Below, piece after piece: positions 17,595-25,306 of a stretch of 64,000 nt of DNA; position 1 is the first letter of the stretch; every line of letters starts with the position of its first letter. Origin of the DNA: Hydrogenophaga crassostreae (GTDB taxonomy: Bacteria > Pseudomonadota > Gammaproteobacteria > Burkholderiales > Burkholderiaceae_C); NCBI RefSeq assembly GCF_001761385.1, contig NZ_CP017476.1, positions 3,337,501 to 3,401,500 on the forward strand. The letters are read 5' to 3'. The translations under genes and the position numbers were made by a program. The notes under the pieces were generated by a model. The model saw only the letters and a list, made by a program, of their open reading frames with translations. It had not been told where the DNA came from and made no database searches.

Positions 17595-17860
17595 TTGTCG
17601 TCTCCTGAATCTGCCCCGGACGCCGCAGTCCATCGGGACCGGAGCGTCGACACCGTGGCGTGCATTCGTGCGGCGCTCAGGGTGCCCAAGGCATACAGGC
17701 AATCGTAGGCAGCGGTGCTTGGCGCGGCAATGACGGATGGTCTCGATCAACTGACAAGGCGCCTCTTTCGACGGATGGGGGGGGGCGAGGCAACCCCGCA
17801 GCCGAGCGGCCCTGCGCTAACCTCCCGGCATCGACGGCGAACTGAAGATGCAAGGAGACG
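17595..17860. promoter_or_regulatory. Divergent regulatory gap between AraC gene and SDR gene
   Basis: These 266 nt separate divergently transcribed genes and must hold both promoters. A run of nine G (17777-17785) is the most striking element. No sigma-70 boxes stood out by eye, as expected if expression depends on an activator. No small ORF with support was found. Confidence 0.45.
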
Positions 17861-18634
17861 ATGATGGATCTGGGTGCAATGCTGGCAGGCAAGCGGGTGC
17901 TGGTCACGGGGGCCTCGTCGGGCCTGGGCGAGAACTTCGCCCGGCTGGCTGCTGGTTGCAAGGCTAAGGTGGTGATTGGGGCGCGGCGCAAGGCGCGGCT
18001 CGACAAGCTCGCCCAAGAGCTCGAAAAGCTCGGCTCGCCTCAGGTCACGGTGCTGGAAATGGATGTGGCTTCCGAGCAATCCATCGACGACGCCTTCGCC
18101 GAGATAGACGCCTCGGGCACCATCCTCGACGTGGTGGTTAACAACGCCGGGGCTTCCAACGACGCCTTGTCGCTCACGCTGTCTGCGTCCGACTTCGACT
18201 CGCTGATGGAGACCAACGTGCGCGGCGTGTGGCTGGTGGCCGCGCGTGCCGCACAGCGCTGGGTGGATGCGGGGCGGGGAGGCTCAGTCATCAACATCGC
18301 ATCGATCCTGGGCGAGCGCGTGATGCTGGGCGCCATGCTGTATGCCACGTCCAAGGCTGCAGTCGTGCACATGACTAAGAGCCTGGCACTCGAATGGGCG
18401 CGCCACGGCATTCGCGTCAATGCCATCGAACCGGGCTACATCGACACCGAGATGACCGATGCCATGTGGGATACCGACCATGGCAAGGCGCTTATCAAGC
18501 GCATCCCGATGCGCCGCCTGGGTAAGCCGGAGGAGCTCAACGGTCTGTTCCTGCTGTTCGCGACCGAGGCCGGGTCGTGGATGACCGGCGCCTGCGTACC
18601 AGTGGATGGCGGGCATCTGTGCTCTTCGCTTTGA
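17861..18634 (+). CDS. Short-chain dehydrogenase/reductase
   Basis: A 257-residue classical SDR with TGASSGLG at 16-23, NNAG at 94-97 and the catalytic set Ser148, Tyr161, Lys165 (YATSK). The basic residues after strand 2 (GARRKARLDKL) favour NADP(H), unlike the SDR at 9703. AAGGAGA precedes the ATG. It resembles 3-oxoacyl-ACP reductase/3-hydroxyacyl-CoA dehydrogenase-type SDRs; the substrate is not evident. It is transcribed away from the AraC gene and ends 22 nt from the convergent second AraC gene, so it appears monocistronic and probably belongs to the same catabolic regulon. Confidence 0.85.
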   Translation: MMDLGAMLAGKRVLVTGASSGLGENFARLAAGCKAKVVIGARRKARLDKLAQELEKLGSPQVTVLEMDVASEQSIDDAFAEIDASGTILDVVVNNAGASNDALSLTLSASDFDSLMETNVRGVWLVAARAAQRWVDAGRGGSVINIASILGERVMLGAMLYATSKAAVVHMTKSLALEWARHGIRVNAIEPGYIDTEMTDAMWDTDHGKALIKRIPMRRLGKPEELNGLFLLFATEAGSWMTGACVPVDGGHLCSSL

Positions 18635-18656
18635 GTGCGACCGCGTCGAAGCAGCG

Positions 18657-19685
18657 CTACGTCTTTTGGGTGCGGGAACGATAGACACCTGGCGTGCTGC
18701 CGGTCCATGACTTGAAGGCCCGCTGGAAGGCAGTGCTGTCCGCGAACCCCAACTCGGCGGCGATGGCGCTCAGCGCGGCATCGGTGCTGGTCAACCGAAT
18801 GATCGCCATGTCGCGCCGTAACTCGTCCTTCAGCACCTGAAATGACTTACCCTCCACGGCCAGATGCCTCTGCAGTGCGCTTACCGACATGTGCAAGCGC
18901 TGCGCGGCGATAGTCAGATCGGGCCACTCCGGGTTCGCTTGCTGCAATAGCGCGCGCACCCGCGCGCTAGCCGTCCGCTCAATCAGGCGCGGGCCGATCA
19001 GGTTGCCCGGTGCGGCGCGCAAAAAGGTCTGGAGCGCGGCGGTGTCACGGCGCATCGGCTGCGCGAATGCGGATGCCTCGAACCAGATCGCCGACCGCGC
19101 CTGCCCGAACCGCAACGTGCCTGAGAAGATTTGGGCATAGTCTGCAGCACACGGCGGTGTCTCGAAGGCGAAATCGAGCCCTCTGGGCACCAGCCGACCG
19201 CCGTGTAGCCATACCAGCAGACGCCAGAAGACGCGCAACAGCAGCCCTTGCAGGAAGTCGGAATGTTCGCCCGCAGCGCGGCGCACGTCCAGCGCAGCAC
19301 CCTTGAGCAAGCCATCAGAGACGGGCACAAGCGACAGGTCGTCCTGCAGCAGGGTGAAGGATGCGCTCAAGCGCTGCAAGGCGGCTGCCAGCGTCTTGGC
19401 CCCGAGCGTAGAGCGAGCCATCAGCGCAAAGCTGCCGCAGCGCAACGGCCGACCGTGTAGATAGCCTAGGCATTCGTCGTCCAAGCTGTCCTTCACAGCA
19501 CTGAAGAGTGCGATGTATTGCTCCATGGTCACACGCGACTGCTCCAGATGCAGCAGCGACTCGGCGATGCGGGCCTGCGCCAGAACGCCATCCAGCCAGG
19601 ACTCGGTGGCCAGTCCTTTGCTGCGCGCGCCGTCGAGCAGGCCACGCACGGCGAAAACAGGAACCGTGACGACGGGTTTCAACAT
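18657..19685 (-). CDS. AraC-family regulator with Arabinose_bd-type sensor domain (OruR-like)
   Basis: A 342-residue protein. Residues ~20-200 match the layout of the Arabinose_bd/OruR sensor domain (GYLHGRPLRCGSFALMARS), followed by a C-terminal HTH_18 domain (AIAAELGFADSTAFQRAFKSWTG). The ATG at 19685 was preferred over a TTG five codons earlier; neither has a strong ribosome site. Members of this subgroup often sense acyl or hydrophobic ligands next to acyl-CoA genes. It is convergent with the SDR and divergent from the nitroreductase gene 473 nt away, so it may control the nitroreductase-etf operon. Confidence 0.85.
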   Translation of the reverse strand: MLKPVVTVPVFAVRGLLDGARSKGLATESWLDGVLAQARIAESLLHLEQSRVTMEQYIALFSAVKDSLDDECLGYLHGRPLRCGSFALMARSTLGAKTLAAALQRLSASFTLLQDDLSLVPVSDGLLKGAALDVRRAAGEHSDFLQGLLLRVFWRLLVWLHGGRLVPRGLDFAFETPPCAADYAQIFSGTLRFGQARSAIWFEASAFAQPMRRDTAALQTFLRAAPGNLIGPRLIERTASARVRALLQQANPEWPDLTIAAQRLHMSVSALQRHLAVEGKSFQVLKDELRRDMAIIRLTSTDAALSAIAAELGFADSTAFQRAFKSWTGSTPGVYRSRTQKT

Positions 19686-20158
19686 AGTTAAAGGGAGCAA
19701 CGATAGCTTGCGCTGAATCCGATATTACACCAATAAAGCTGCCCGCAAACCGATGAAACGTCGCTATGCCCCCGATCATCTTGCGCTTAGCAGAAGCTAT
19801 GCACTACCAAAGTCATGGCATGGTTTGGCGATGGAATGACCCCAAGCCTACACCGAACAAGTTCGACTCGGGATGCAGCCAGCAAAGCGCTACTCATGAT
19901 GCATCGCGTGGCCGCTCGCCACCCTTTCATGCGAACGTCCAACCGCTGTCAGCCGGGTTTTGCCTTGTGCATACAAAGTCAACTCGCCATGCACTGGCGG
20001 GCAAGACGCGTATGGGCCGAGTGCCCAGAATACCGCTTGTTAGTACACCCAGGAGACGCCCCATGGACGTTCGGCATCGATGTATTCGCACGAATGCTTC
20101 TTCGGCAACGGCATGTCGGTGTGCTTACCAGAATAGCTCAGCAACCAGGAGAGAGTGA
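19686..20158. promoter_or_regulatory. Regulatory gap between second AraC gene and nitroreductase operon
   Basis: This 473-nt divergent gap contains the AraC 3'-end remnant (19949-20025) and otherwise no supported gene. A + frame spanning 19766-20158 exists but carries no family signature outside the remnant. AGGAGAGA before 20159 is the nitroreductase ribosome site. The promoter of the nitroreductase-etf operon is expected between 20026 and 20145. Confidence 0.5.
19949..20025 (+). repeat. 77-nt inverted repeat, right copy (AraC 3'-end remnant)
   Basis: The plus strand here encodes SAGFCLVHTKSTRHALAGKT, almost the same as the C-terminus of the AraC protein encoded on the minus strand at 16545. 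It matches that copy at 65 of 77 positions. No intact regulator gene precedes it, so it is a fragment. It lies 134 nt upstream of the nitroreductase gene, as the left copy lies upstream of the acyl-CoA dehydrogenase gene. Confidence 0.8.
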
Positions 20159-20860
20159 ATGTCTGTCTGCGCAGCGCCTTTGCGCGACATGCTGATTGAT
20201 GCGGTGATCCGCGAACGTCGTTCCGTGCGCGCCTTTCTGCCGACCCCCGTGCCGCAAGAAGCGGTAGCCCAGATTCTGTCGGTGGCAGCCAGCGCGCCCA
20301 GTGGCACCAACACCCAGCCGTGGCAGGTTATTGCTGTGGCGGGCGAAGCGAGGAAGCGCTTGTGCGACCGTGTACTGCACGCCTTTCACCATGAAGAGGG
20401 AGAGCACCAGTCCGAATACGACATCTACCCGGCCGAGTTCTTCGAGCCCTACCTAACCAGGCGGCGCCGATGCGGTTTTGCTCTCTATGCCGCGGTCGGA
20501 ATCTCCAAGGGAGAGACGGATGCCATGCGCACCCAACATGCACGCAACTTTACCTTCTTCGATGCGCCGGTCGGTTTGATCTTCACCTTAGACCGGCGCA
20601 TGGTGCAGAGCAGTTGGGTGGACTACGGGATGTTCTTGCAGAACATCATGCTGGCGGCCCGCGCACGAGGCCTGGATACCTGTTCGCAGATGGCTTGGGC
20701 CCTTTACCCGCGCCTTCTGGCAGAAGCCCTGCAAATCCCAGACAGGCAGATGGTGCTGTGCGGCATGGCACTGGGCTATGCCGACCCCGCGGCCGTGGTG
20801 AACCACGTGCGCACCGAGCGTGAGCCGGTCGACAACTTCGCACGCTTCAACGGCTTCTAG
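20159..20860 (+). CDS. Nitroreductase-family FMN oxidoreductase
   Basis: A 233-residue protein with the nitroreductase opening VIRERRSVRAF (17-27), the FMN-binding APSGTNTQPWQ segment (46-56) and the C-terminal GMALGYAD motif. Family members reduce nitro groups, quinones or enones with NAD(P)H. The first ~12 residues (MSVCAAPLRDML) are not family sequence; they echo the start of the acyl-CoA dehydrogenase gene 860 nt downstream. A shorter start at Met11 would give a conventional protein, but AGGAGAGA lies before the annotated ATG. It heads a + strand cluster with acyl-CoA dehydrogenase, ETF and ETF:QO; its substrate is unknown. Confidence 0.88.
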   Translation: MSVCAAPLRDMLIDAVIRERRSVRAFLPTPVPQEAVAQILSVAASAPSGTNTQPWQVIAVAGEARKRLCDRVLHAFHHEEGEHQSEYDIYPAEFFEPYLTRRRRCGFALYAAVGISKGETDAMRTQHARNFTFFDAPVGLIFTLDRRMVQSSWVDYGMFLQNIMLAARARGLDTCSQMAWALYPRLLAEALQIPDRQMVLCGMALGYADPAAVVNHVRTEREPVDNFARFNGF

Positions 20861-20958
20861 AAATCTTGTCATACCAAGTAATTGCTTCGTAAGCCGCCTG
20901 AGGAATTCAGCCGCCCTGAAGCGGTTGATCGACCGGGCCTTGTCCTGGTGGGTAGGGT

Positions 20959-20974
20959 CATACATGGATGTATG
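20959..20974. promoter_or_regulatory. Palindromic candidate operator upstream of acyl-CoA dehydrogenase gene
   Basis: CATACAT-GG-ATGTATG is a perfect 7-bp inverted repeat with a 2-nt spacer, 44 nt before the acyl-CoA dehydrogenase start. The 157-nt gap around it is less GC-rich than the coding DNA. It is suitable for a dimeric repressor or activator; no matching copy was noticed upstream of the other cargo operon. Confidence 0.45.
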
Positions 20975-21017
20975 CCTTATGGGGCTGACGGGTTGAACCC
21001 ACAAAGAGGAGTAATCA

Positions 21018-22799
21018 ATGTCTACCTACGCCGCGCCCTTGCGCGACATGCTGTTCACGATAAAGGAAGTCGGAGGCCTGGATGCGATCTGTGCCCAGCC
21101 CGGCCATGAAGAAACCACGCCCGACCTGGTCGAGGCCATCTTGCAGGAGGCTGCCCACTACGCCACCGGCGTGCTCGGCCCGCTGAACCGCACCGGCGAC
21201 GTGCAGGGCGCGCGCTGGCACGACGGCCAGGTCACGCCAGCCGATGGCTTTCGCGAAGCCTGGGCCAGCTTCTGCGAGAACGGCTGGAACGGCATGCCCG
21301 CTGCCACAAAATGGGGCGGCCAGGGCCTGCCCACGCTGGTGTCCACAGCCGTGCTGGAGATGTGGAAGTCGTCCAACCTCGCGTTCAGCCTGTGCCAGAT
21401 GCTCACGCTGGGCGCGGTGGAAGCCATTGCGCACCATGGCAGCGACGCGCTCAAGCGCCGCTTCCTGGAGCCCATGGTCGCGGGCCGCTGGACCGGCACC
21501 ATGAACCTCACCGAACCCCAGGCAGGCTCCGACTTGGCCGCGCTGCGCAGCCGCGCCGTGCCCGAAGGCGACCAATACCGCGTCAGCGGAAACAAGATCT
21601 TCATCACCTGGGGCGAGCACGACATGGCCGAGAACATCGTCCACCTCGTGCTCGCGCGCCTGCCCGATGCACCGCCAGGCGTGAAAGGCATCTCGCTGTT
21701 CCTGTGCCCGAAGTACCTGGTCAACGACGACGGCTCTCTGGGCGAACACAACGACCTGGCCTGCACCTCCATCGAACACAAGATGGGCATCCACGGCAGC
21801 CCCACGGCGTCGATGAGCTTTGGCGACCGCGGGGGCGCGATCGGCTACCTGGTCGGCGAGCCGAACCAGGGGCTGGCCTGCATGTTCACGATGATGAACC
21901 ATGCGCGGCTGAACGTCGGCCTCGAAGGCGTGGGCATCGCCGAGCGCGCATACCAGCGCGCACGCGCCTACGCGCTGGAGCGGGTGCAGGGCAAGCCACT
22001 GCTCAGCGGCAGCACCACCATTGCCGGCCACCCAGACGTGCGGCGCATGCTGATGGACATGAAGGCCCGCACCGAGGCTATGCGCGCACTGGCCTATTTC
22101 TGCGCCGGCCAGATGGACCGAGCCGCAGGCCACGCCGACGCGCAAGAGCGCGAGCAGGCGCTGGCCCTGGTCGGCCTGCTGATCCCGGTGGTCAAGGGCT
22201 GGTGCACCGACAGCGCACAGGGCATCACGTCCGATGGTGTGCAGGTGCATGGCGGCATGGGCTACATCGAGGAAACCGGCGCCTCACAGCACTTGCGCGA
22301 CGCGCGCATCACGACCATCTACGAAGGCACGACGGGCATCCAGGCCAACGACCTGATAGGCCGCAAGCTGGCGCGCGAGGGCGGGCGCACGCTGAAGGCG
22401 CTGCTGGGCCGCATCGACGGCGATGCGCGGCGGTTGGCCGAGATGCCGGATGCCGCGCTGGCGCGGATCGGAAGCGTGTTAGCGGCTTCGGCACATGCGC
22501 TGGGGGAAGCGGCCGATTGGCTGCTGGCCCACGACGACCAACCCGCGCAGTGCGCGGCGGGCGCCGTGCCCTTCTTGCGGCTGGCGGGCACGGTGATCGG
22601 CGGCTGGCTGTCGGCGCGCATGGCCGAAGCCGCCACTGCGCAACTCGCGGCGAGATCGGGCGATGCGAGCTTTCTCGGCACTAAGCGTGCCACGGCCAGC
22701 CACTACGCGGCGCATGTCCTGGTGCAGGTGCCGATGTTGCGCGACATCGTCACGGGCGGCGCCGCCAGCACGCTGGCCCTGGCGGACGATCAACTCTGA
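21018..22799 (+). CDS. Acyl-CoA dehydrogenase, large DmdC-like form
   Basis: A 593-residue acyl-CoA dehydrogenase of the long type related to 3-(methylthio)propanoyl-CoA dehydrogenase (DmdC). It has TEPQAGSDLAALR, the KIFITWG motif and the catalytic Glu (about residue 436) in TTIYEGTTGIQAND. The ~130-residue C-terminal extension is normal for this subgroup. GAGGAGT precedes the ATG. Unlike the cargo's other acyl-CoA dehydrogenase, the base is in the usual C-terminal loop, so the two probably act on different thioesters. It is followed 24 nt later by etfB, its probable electron acceptor. Confidence 0.9.
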   Translation: MSTYAAPLRDMLFTIKEVGGLDAICAQPGHEETTPDLVEAILQEAAHYATGVLGPLNRTGDVQGARWHDGQVTPADGFREAWASFCENGWNGMPAATKWGGQGLPTLVSTAVLEMWKSSNLAFSLCQMLTLGAVEAIAHHGSDALKRRFLEPMVAGRWTGTMNLTEPQAGSDLAALRSRAVPEGDQYRVSGNKIFITWGEHDMAENIVHLVLARLPDAPPGVKGISLFLCPKYLVNDDGSLGEHNDLACTSIEHKMGIHGSPTASMSFGDRGGAIGYLVGEPNQGLACMFTMMNHARLNVGLEGVGIAERAYQRARAYALERVQGKPLLSGSTTIAGHPDVRRMLMDMKARTEAMRALAYFCAGQMDRAAGHADAQEREQALALVGLLIPVVKGWCTDSAQGITSDGVQVHGGMGYIEETGASQHLRDARITTIYEGTTGIQANDLIGRKLAREGGRTLKALLGRIDGDARRLAEMPDAALARIGSVLAASAHALGEAADWLLAHDDQPAQCAAGAVPFLRLAGTVIGGWLSARMAEAATAQLAARSGDASFLGTKRATASHYAAHVLVQVPMLRDIVTGGAASTLALADDQL

Positions 22800-22823
22800 A
22801 TGATCCTGAAAGGAGGCCCTCCG

Positions 22824-23573
22824 ATGAAAATCCTGGTTCCCGTCAAGCGGGTGGTTGACTACAACGTCAAGGTCCGCGTCAAGAGCGATGGCAGCGGCGT
22901 GGACATCGCCAGTGTCAAGATGAGCATGAACCCCTTCGACGAGATTGCCGTCGAAGAGGCCGTTCGGCTCAAGGAGAAAGGCGCGGCAACGGAGATCGTC
23001 ACCGTCTCGTGCGGCGTGTCCAAATGCCAGGAGACGCTGCGCACCGCCATGGCCATCGGTGCCGACCGCGGCATCCTGGTCGAGTCCAATGAAGAACTGC
23101 AGCCGCTGGCCGTGGCTAAGCTGCTCAAGGCTCTGATCGACAAGGAACAGCCCGGCCTCGTGATCCTGGGCAAGCAGGCCATCGACGACGACTGCAACCA
23201 GACCGGCCAAATGCTGGCTGCGTTGGCCGACCTGCCCCAGGCCACCTTCGCCAGCAAGGTCGAAGTGGCTGGCGACAAAGCCCAGGTCACGCGCGAAATC
23301 GACGGCGGCCTCGAAACCCTGGAAGTGAGCCTGCCGGCGGTGGTGACCACCGACCTGCGCCTGAACGAGCCGCGCTACGTGACGCTGCCCAACATCATGA
23401 AGGCCAAGAAGAAGCCGCTGGAAACGATCAAGCCGGCCGATCTGGGCGTCGATGTGGCCCCGCGCCTGAAGACCCTGAATGTCGCCGCGCCCGCCAAGCG
23501 TGGCGCGGGGATCAAGGTTCCAGACGTGGCTGCCCTAGTGGACAAGCTGAAGAACGAAGCGAAGGTCATTTGA
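22824..23573 (+). CDS. etfB: Electron transfer flavoprotein beta subunit
   Basis: A 249-residue EtfB beginning MKILVPVKRVVDYNVKVRVK, the standard start, with AAAGGAGG 8 nt upstream; a start at 22800 is unnecessary. The signature GKQAIDDDCNQTGQMLAALADLPQ region (about 118-141) forms the AMP-binding part. It pairs with EtfA (25307) and takes electrons from the two acyl-CoA dehydrogenases. Unusually, the gene for ETF:ubiquinone oxidoreductase is placed between etfB and etfA. Confidence 0.93.
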   Translation: MKILVPVKRVVDYNVKVRVKSDGSGVDIASVKMSMNPFDEIAVEEAVRLKEKGAATEIVTVSCGVSKCQETLRTAMAIGADRGILVESNEELQPLAVAKLLKALIDKEQPGLVILGKQAIDDDCNQTGQMLAALADLPQATFASKVEVAGDKAQVTREIDGGLETLEVSLPAVVTTDLRLNEPRYVTLPNIMKAKKKPLETIKPADLGVDVAPRLKTLNVAAPAKRGAGIKVPDVAALVDKLKNEAKVI

Positions 23574-23593
23574 ATCTTCAACCAGACCAAAGC

Positions 23594-25276
23594 ATGAGCC
23601 CCCAAGACATCTTGAGCCGCTACGGCCCGCGCGAAGCGATGGAATACGACGTCGTCGTGGTCGGCGGCGGCCCCGCCGGCCTGGCCACCGCCATCCGCCT
23701 GAAACAGCTCGCCGCCGAGAAGGGCAGCGAGTGCAACGTCTGTGTGCTGGAGAAAGGCTCAGAGCCGGGCGCCCACATCCTCAGCGGTGCGGTCATGGAC
23801 CCGAAAGCCATCACCGAACTGTTCCCGAACTGGAAAGAACTCGGCGCCCCGCTGAACCAGCCCGTGACCGGCGACGACCTGCTGGTGCTGAGCGAAACCG
23901 GTGCCCAGCGCACGCCCGACTGGCTGATGCCGCGCAACTTCGACAACCACGGCTGCTACGTCATCAGCCTGGGTGCCGTCACCAAATGGCTCGGTGAACA
24001 GGCCGAAGCCCTGGGCGTGGAGATCTTCCCCGGGTTCAGTGCCGCTGAAGTGCTTTACAACGACGATGGTTCCGTCAAAGGGGTCGCCACCGGCAACCAG
24101 GGCGTGGGAAAGAACGGTGAGCCCATGGACAGCTTCCAGATCGGCATGGAGCTGCACGCCAAGTACACCGTATTCGCCGAAGGCGCGCGTGGCCACCTGG
24201 GCAAGCAGCTGATTGCCAAGTTCAAGCTCGATGAAGGCAAGGACGCGCAGACCTTCGCCATCGGCATCAAGGAACTGTGGGAAGTGCCGGCCGACAAGGC
24301 CAAGCCGGGTCTGGTGGTGCACACCGCCGGCTGGCCGCTGGGCGACGACACCTTCGGCGGTGGTTTCCTCTACCACCTCGAAGGCAACAAGGTCACGCTG
24401 GGTTACGTCATCGGACTGGACTACCAGAACCCCTGGCTGAGCCCGTTCGAGGAGATGCAGCGCTGGAAGACCCACCCGAGCATCAAGGCGCACATCGAAG
24501 GCGGCAAGCGCCTGGGCTACGGCGCGCGGGCGCTGAACAATGGCACGCCGCAGGCCCTGCCCAGGACGGTGTTCCCGGGTGGTGCGCTGGTGGGTTGTGA
24601 TGCGGGTTTCCTCAATGCCGCGCGCATCAAGGGCAGCCACGCGGCCATCAAGAGCGGCCTGTTGTGTGCCGAAGCAGCCTTTGAAGCCGTGGCCGCTGGC
24701 CGCAGCAGCGACGAGCTGACCGCGTTCGAGACCGGATTCAAGGCCAGCTGGCTGCACGAAGAGCTCTGGACCTACCGCAACTTCAAGAACTGGTTCAAGA
24801 AGAGCCCGCTCATGGGCAAGCTCATGACCGGCGTGGAGCACTGGTTCCTGCCCAAGGTGGGCGTGAGCGTGCCACCCTGGACGCTGCACAACACGACCAA
24901 AGACCACACCAAACTGCGCCCGGCGGCCGAGATGCCACAGATCACCTACCCGAAACCGGACGGTGTGATCAGCTTCGACCGCCTCTCCAGCGTGTTCGTC
25001 TCCAACACCAACCACGAAGAGCAGCAGCCGGCACATCTGACGCTCAAGGACGCGGGCGTACCGGTGAAGATCAACCTGGCGAAGTACGCCGGACCCGAGA
25101 GTCGCTACTGCCCGGCCGGGGTGTACGAGTTCGTCAACAAGGACGGCGCGGACCAGCTGGTGATCAACGCGCAGAACTGCGTGCACTGCAAGACCTGCGA
25201 CATCAAGGACCCGACGCAGAACATCGTCTGGGTCACACCCGAGGGCGGTGGTGGGCCGAACTACGCGGGCATGTGA
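23594..25276 (+). CDS. Electron transfer flavoprotein:ubiquinone oxidoreductase
   Basis: A 560-residue membrane-associated flavo-iron-sulfur enzyme. The FAD fold VVVGGGPAGLATA lies near residues 21-33. The [4Fe-4S] cluster ligands are Cys506 (RYCPAGVYEF), Cys529, Cys532 and Cys535 (NCVHCKTCDIKDP). It re-oxidises ETF and reduces ubiquinone. I chose the ATG at 23594 over the TTG at 23570; both fit family length. Having its own ETF:QO lets the mobile module feed electrons straight to the respiratory chain of any host. Confidence 0.93.
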   Translation: MSPQDILSRYGPREAMEYDVVVVGGGPAGLATAIRLKQLAAEKGSECNVCVLEKGSEPGAHILSGAVMDPKAITELFPNWKELGAPLNQPVTGDDLLVLSETGAQRTPDWLMPRNFDNHGCYVISLGAVTKWLGEQAEALGVEIFPGFSAAEVLYNDDGSVKGVATGNQGVGKNGEPMDSFQIGMELHAKYTVFAEGARGHLGKQLIAKFKLDEGKDAQTFAIGIKELWEVPADKAKPGLVVHTAGWPLGDDTFGGGFLYHLEGNKVTLGYVIGLDYQNPWLSPFEEMQRWKTHPSIKAHIEGGKRLGYGARALNNGTPQALPRTVFPGGALVGCDAGFLNAARIKGSHAAIKSGLLCAEAAFEAVAAGRSSDELTAFETGFKASWLHEELWTYRNFKNWFKKSPLMGKLMTGVEHWFLPKVGVSVPPWTLHNTTKDHTKLRPAAEMPQITYPKPDGVISFDRLSSVFVSNTNHEEQQPAHLTLKDAGVPVKINLAKYAGPESRYCPAGVYEFVNKDGADQLVINAQNCVHCKTCDIKDPTQNIVWVTPEGGGGPNYAGM

Positions 25277-25306
25277 TCAAGCCCCAACAACTTAAGCCAT
25301 TATTCA

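Noticed and set aside
19766..20158. 130-codon + strand ORF upstream of the nitroreductase
   Set aside because: Only the AraC-tail remnant (19949-20025) has meaning; the rest lacks family features and a ribosome site.
21311..22684. Long Arg/Gly-rich + strand ORF of 457 codons
   Set aside because: It is a frame shadow inside the acyl-CoA dehydrogenase gene with arginine-heavy low-complexity translation.
23759..25186. Minus-strand ORF of 475 codons
   Set aside because: Antisense to the ETF:ubiquinone oxidoreductase gene; no start context and no motifs.
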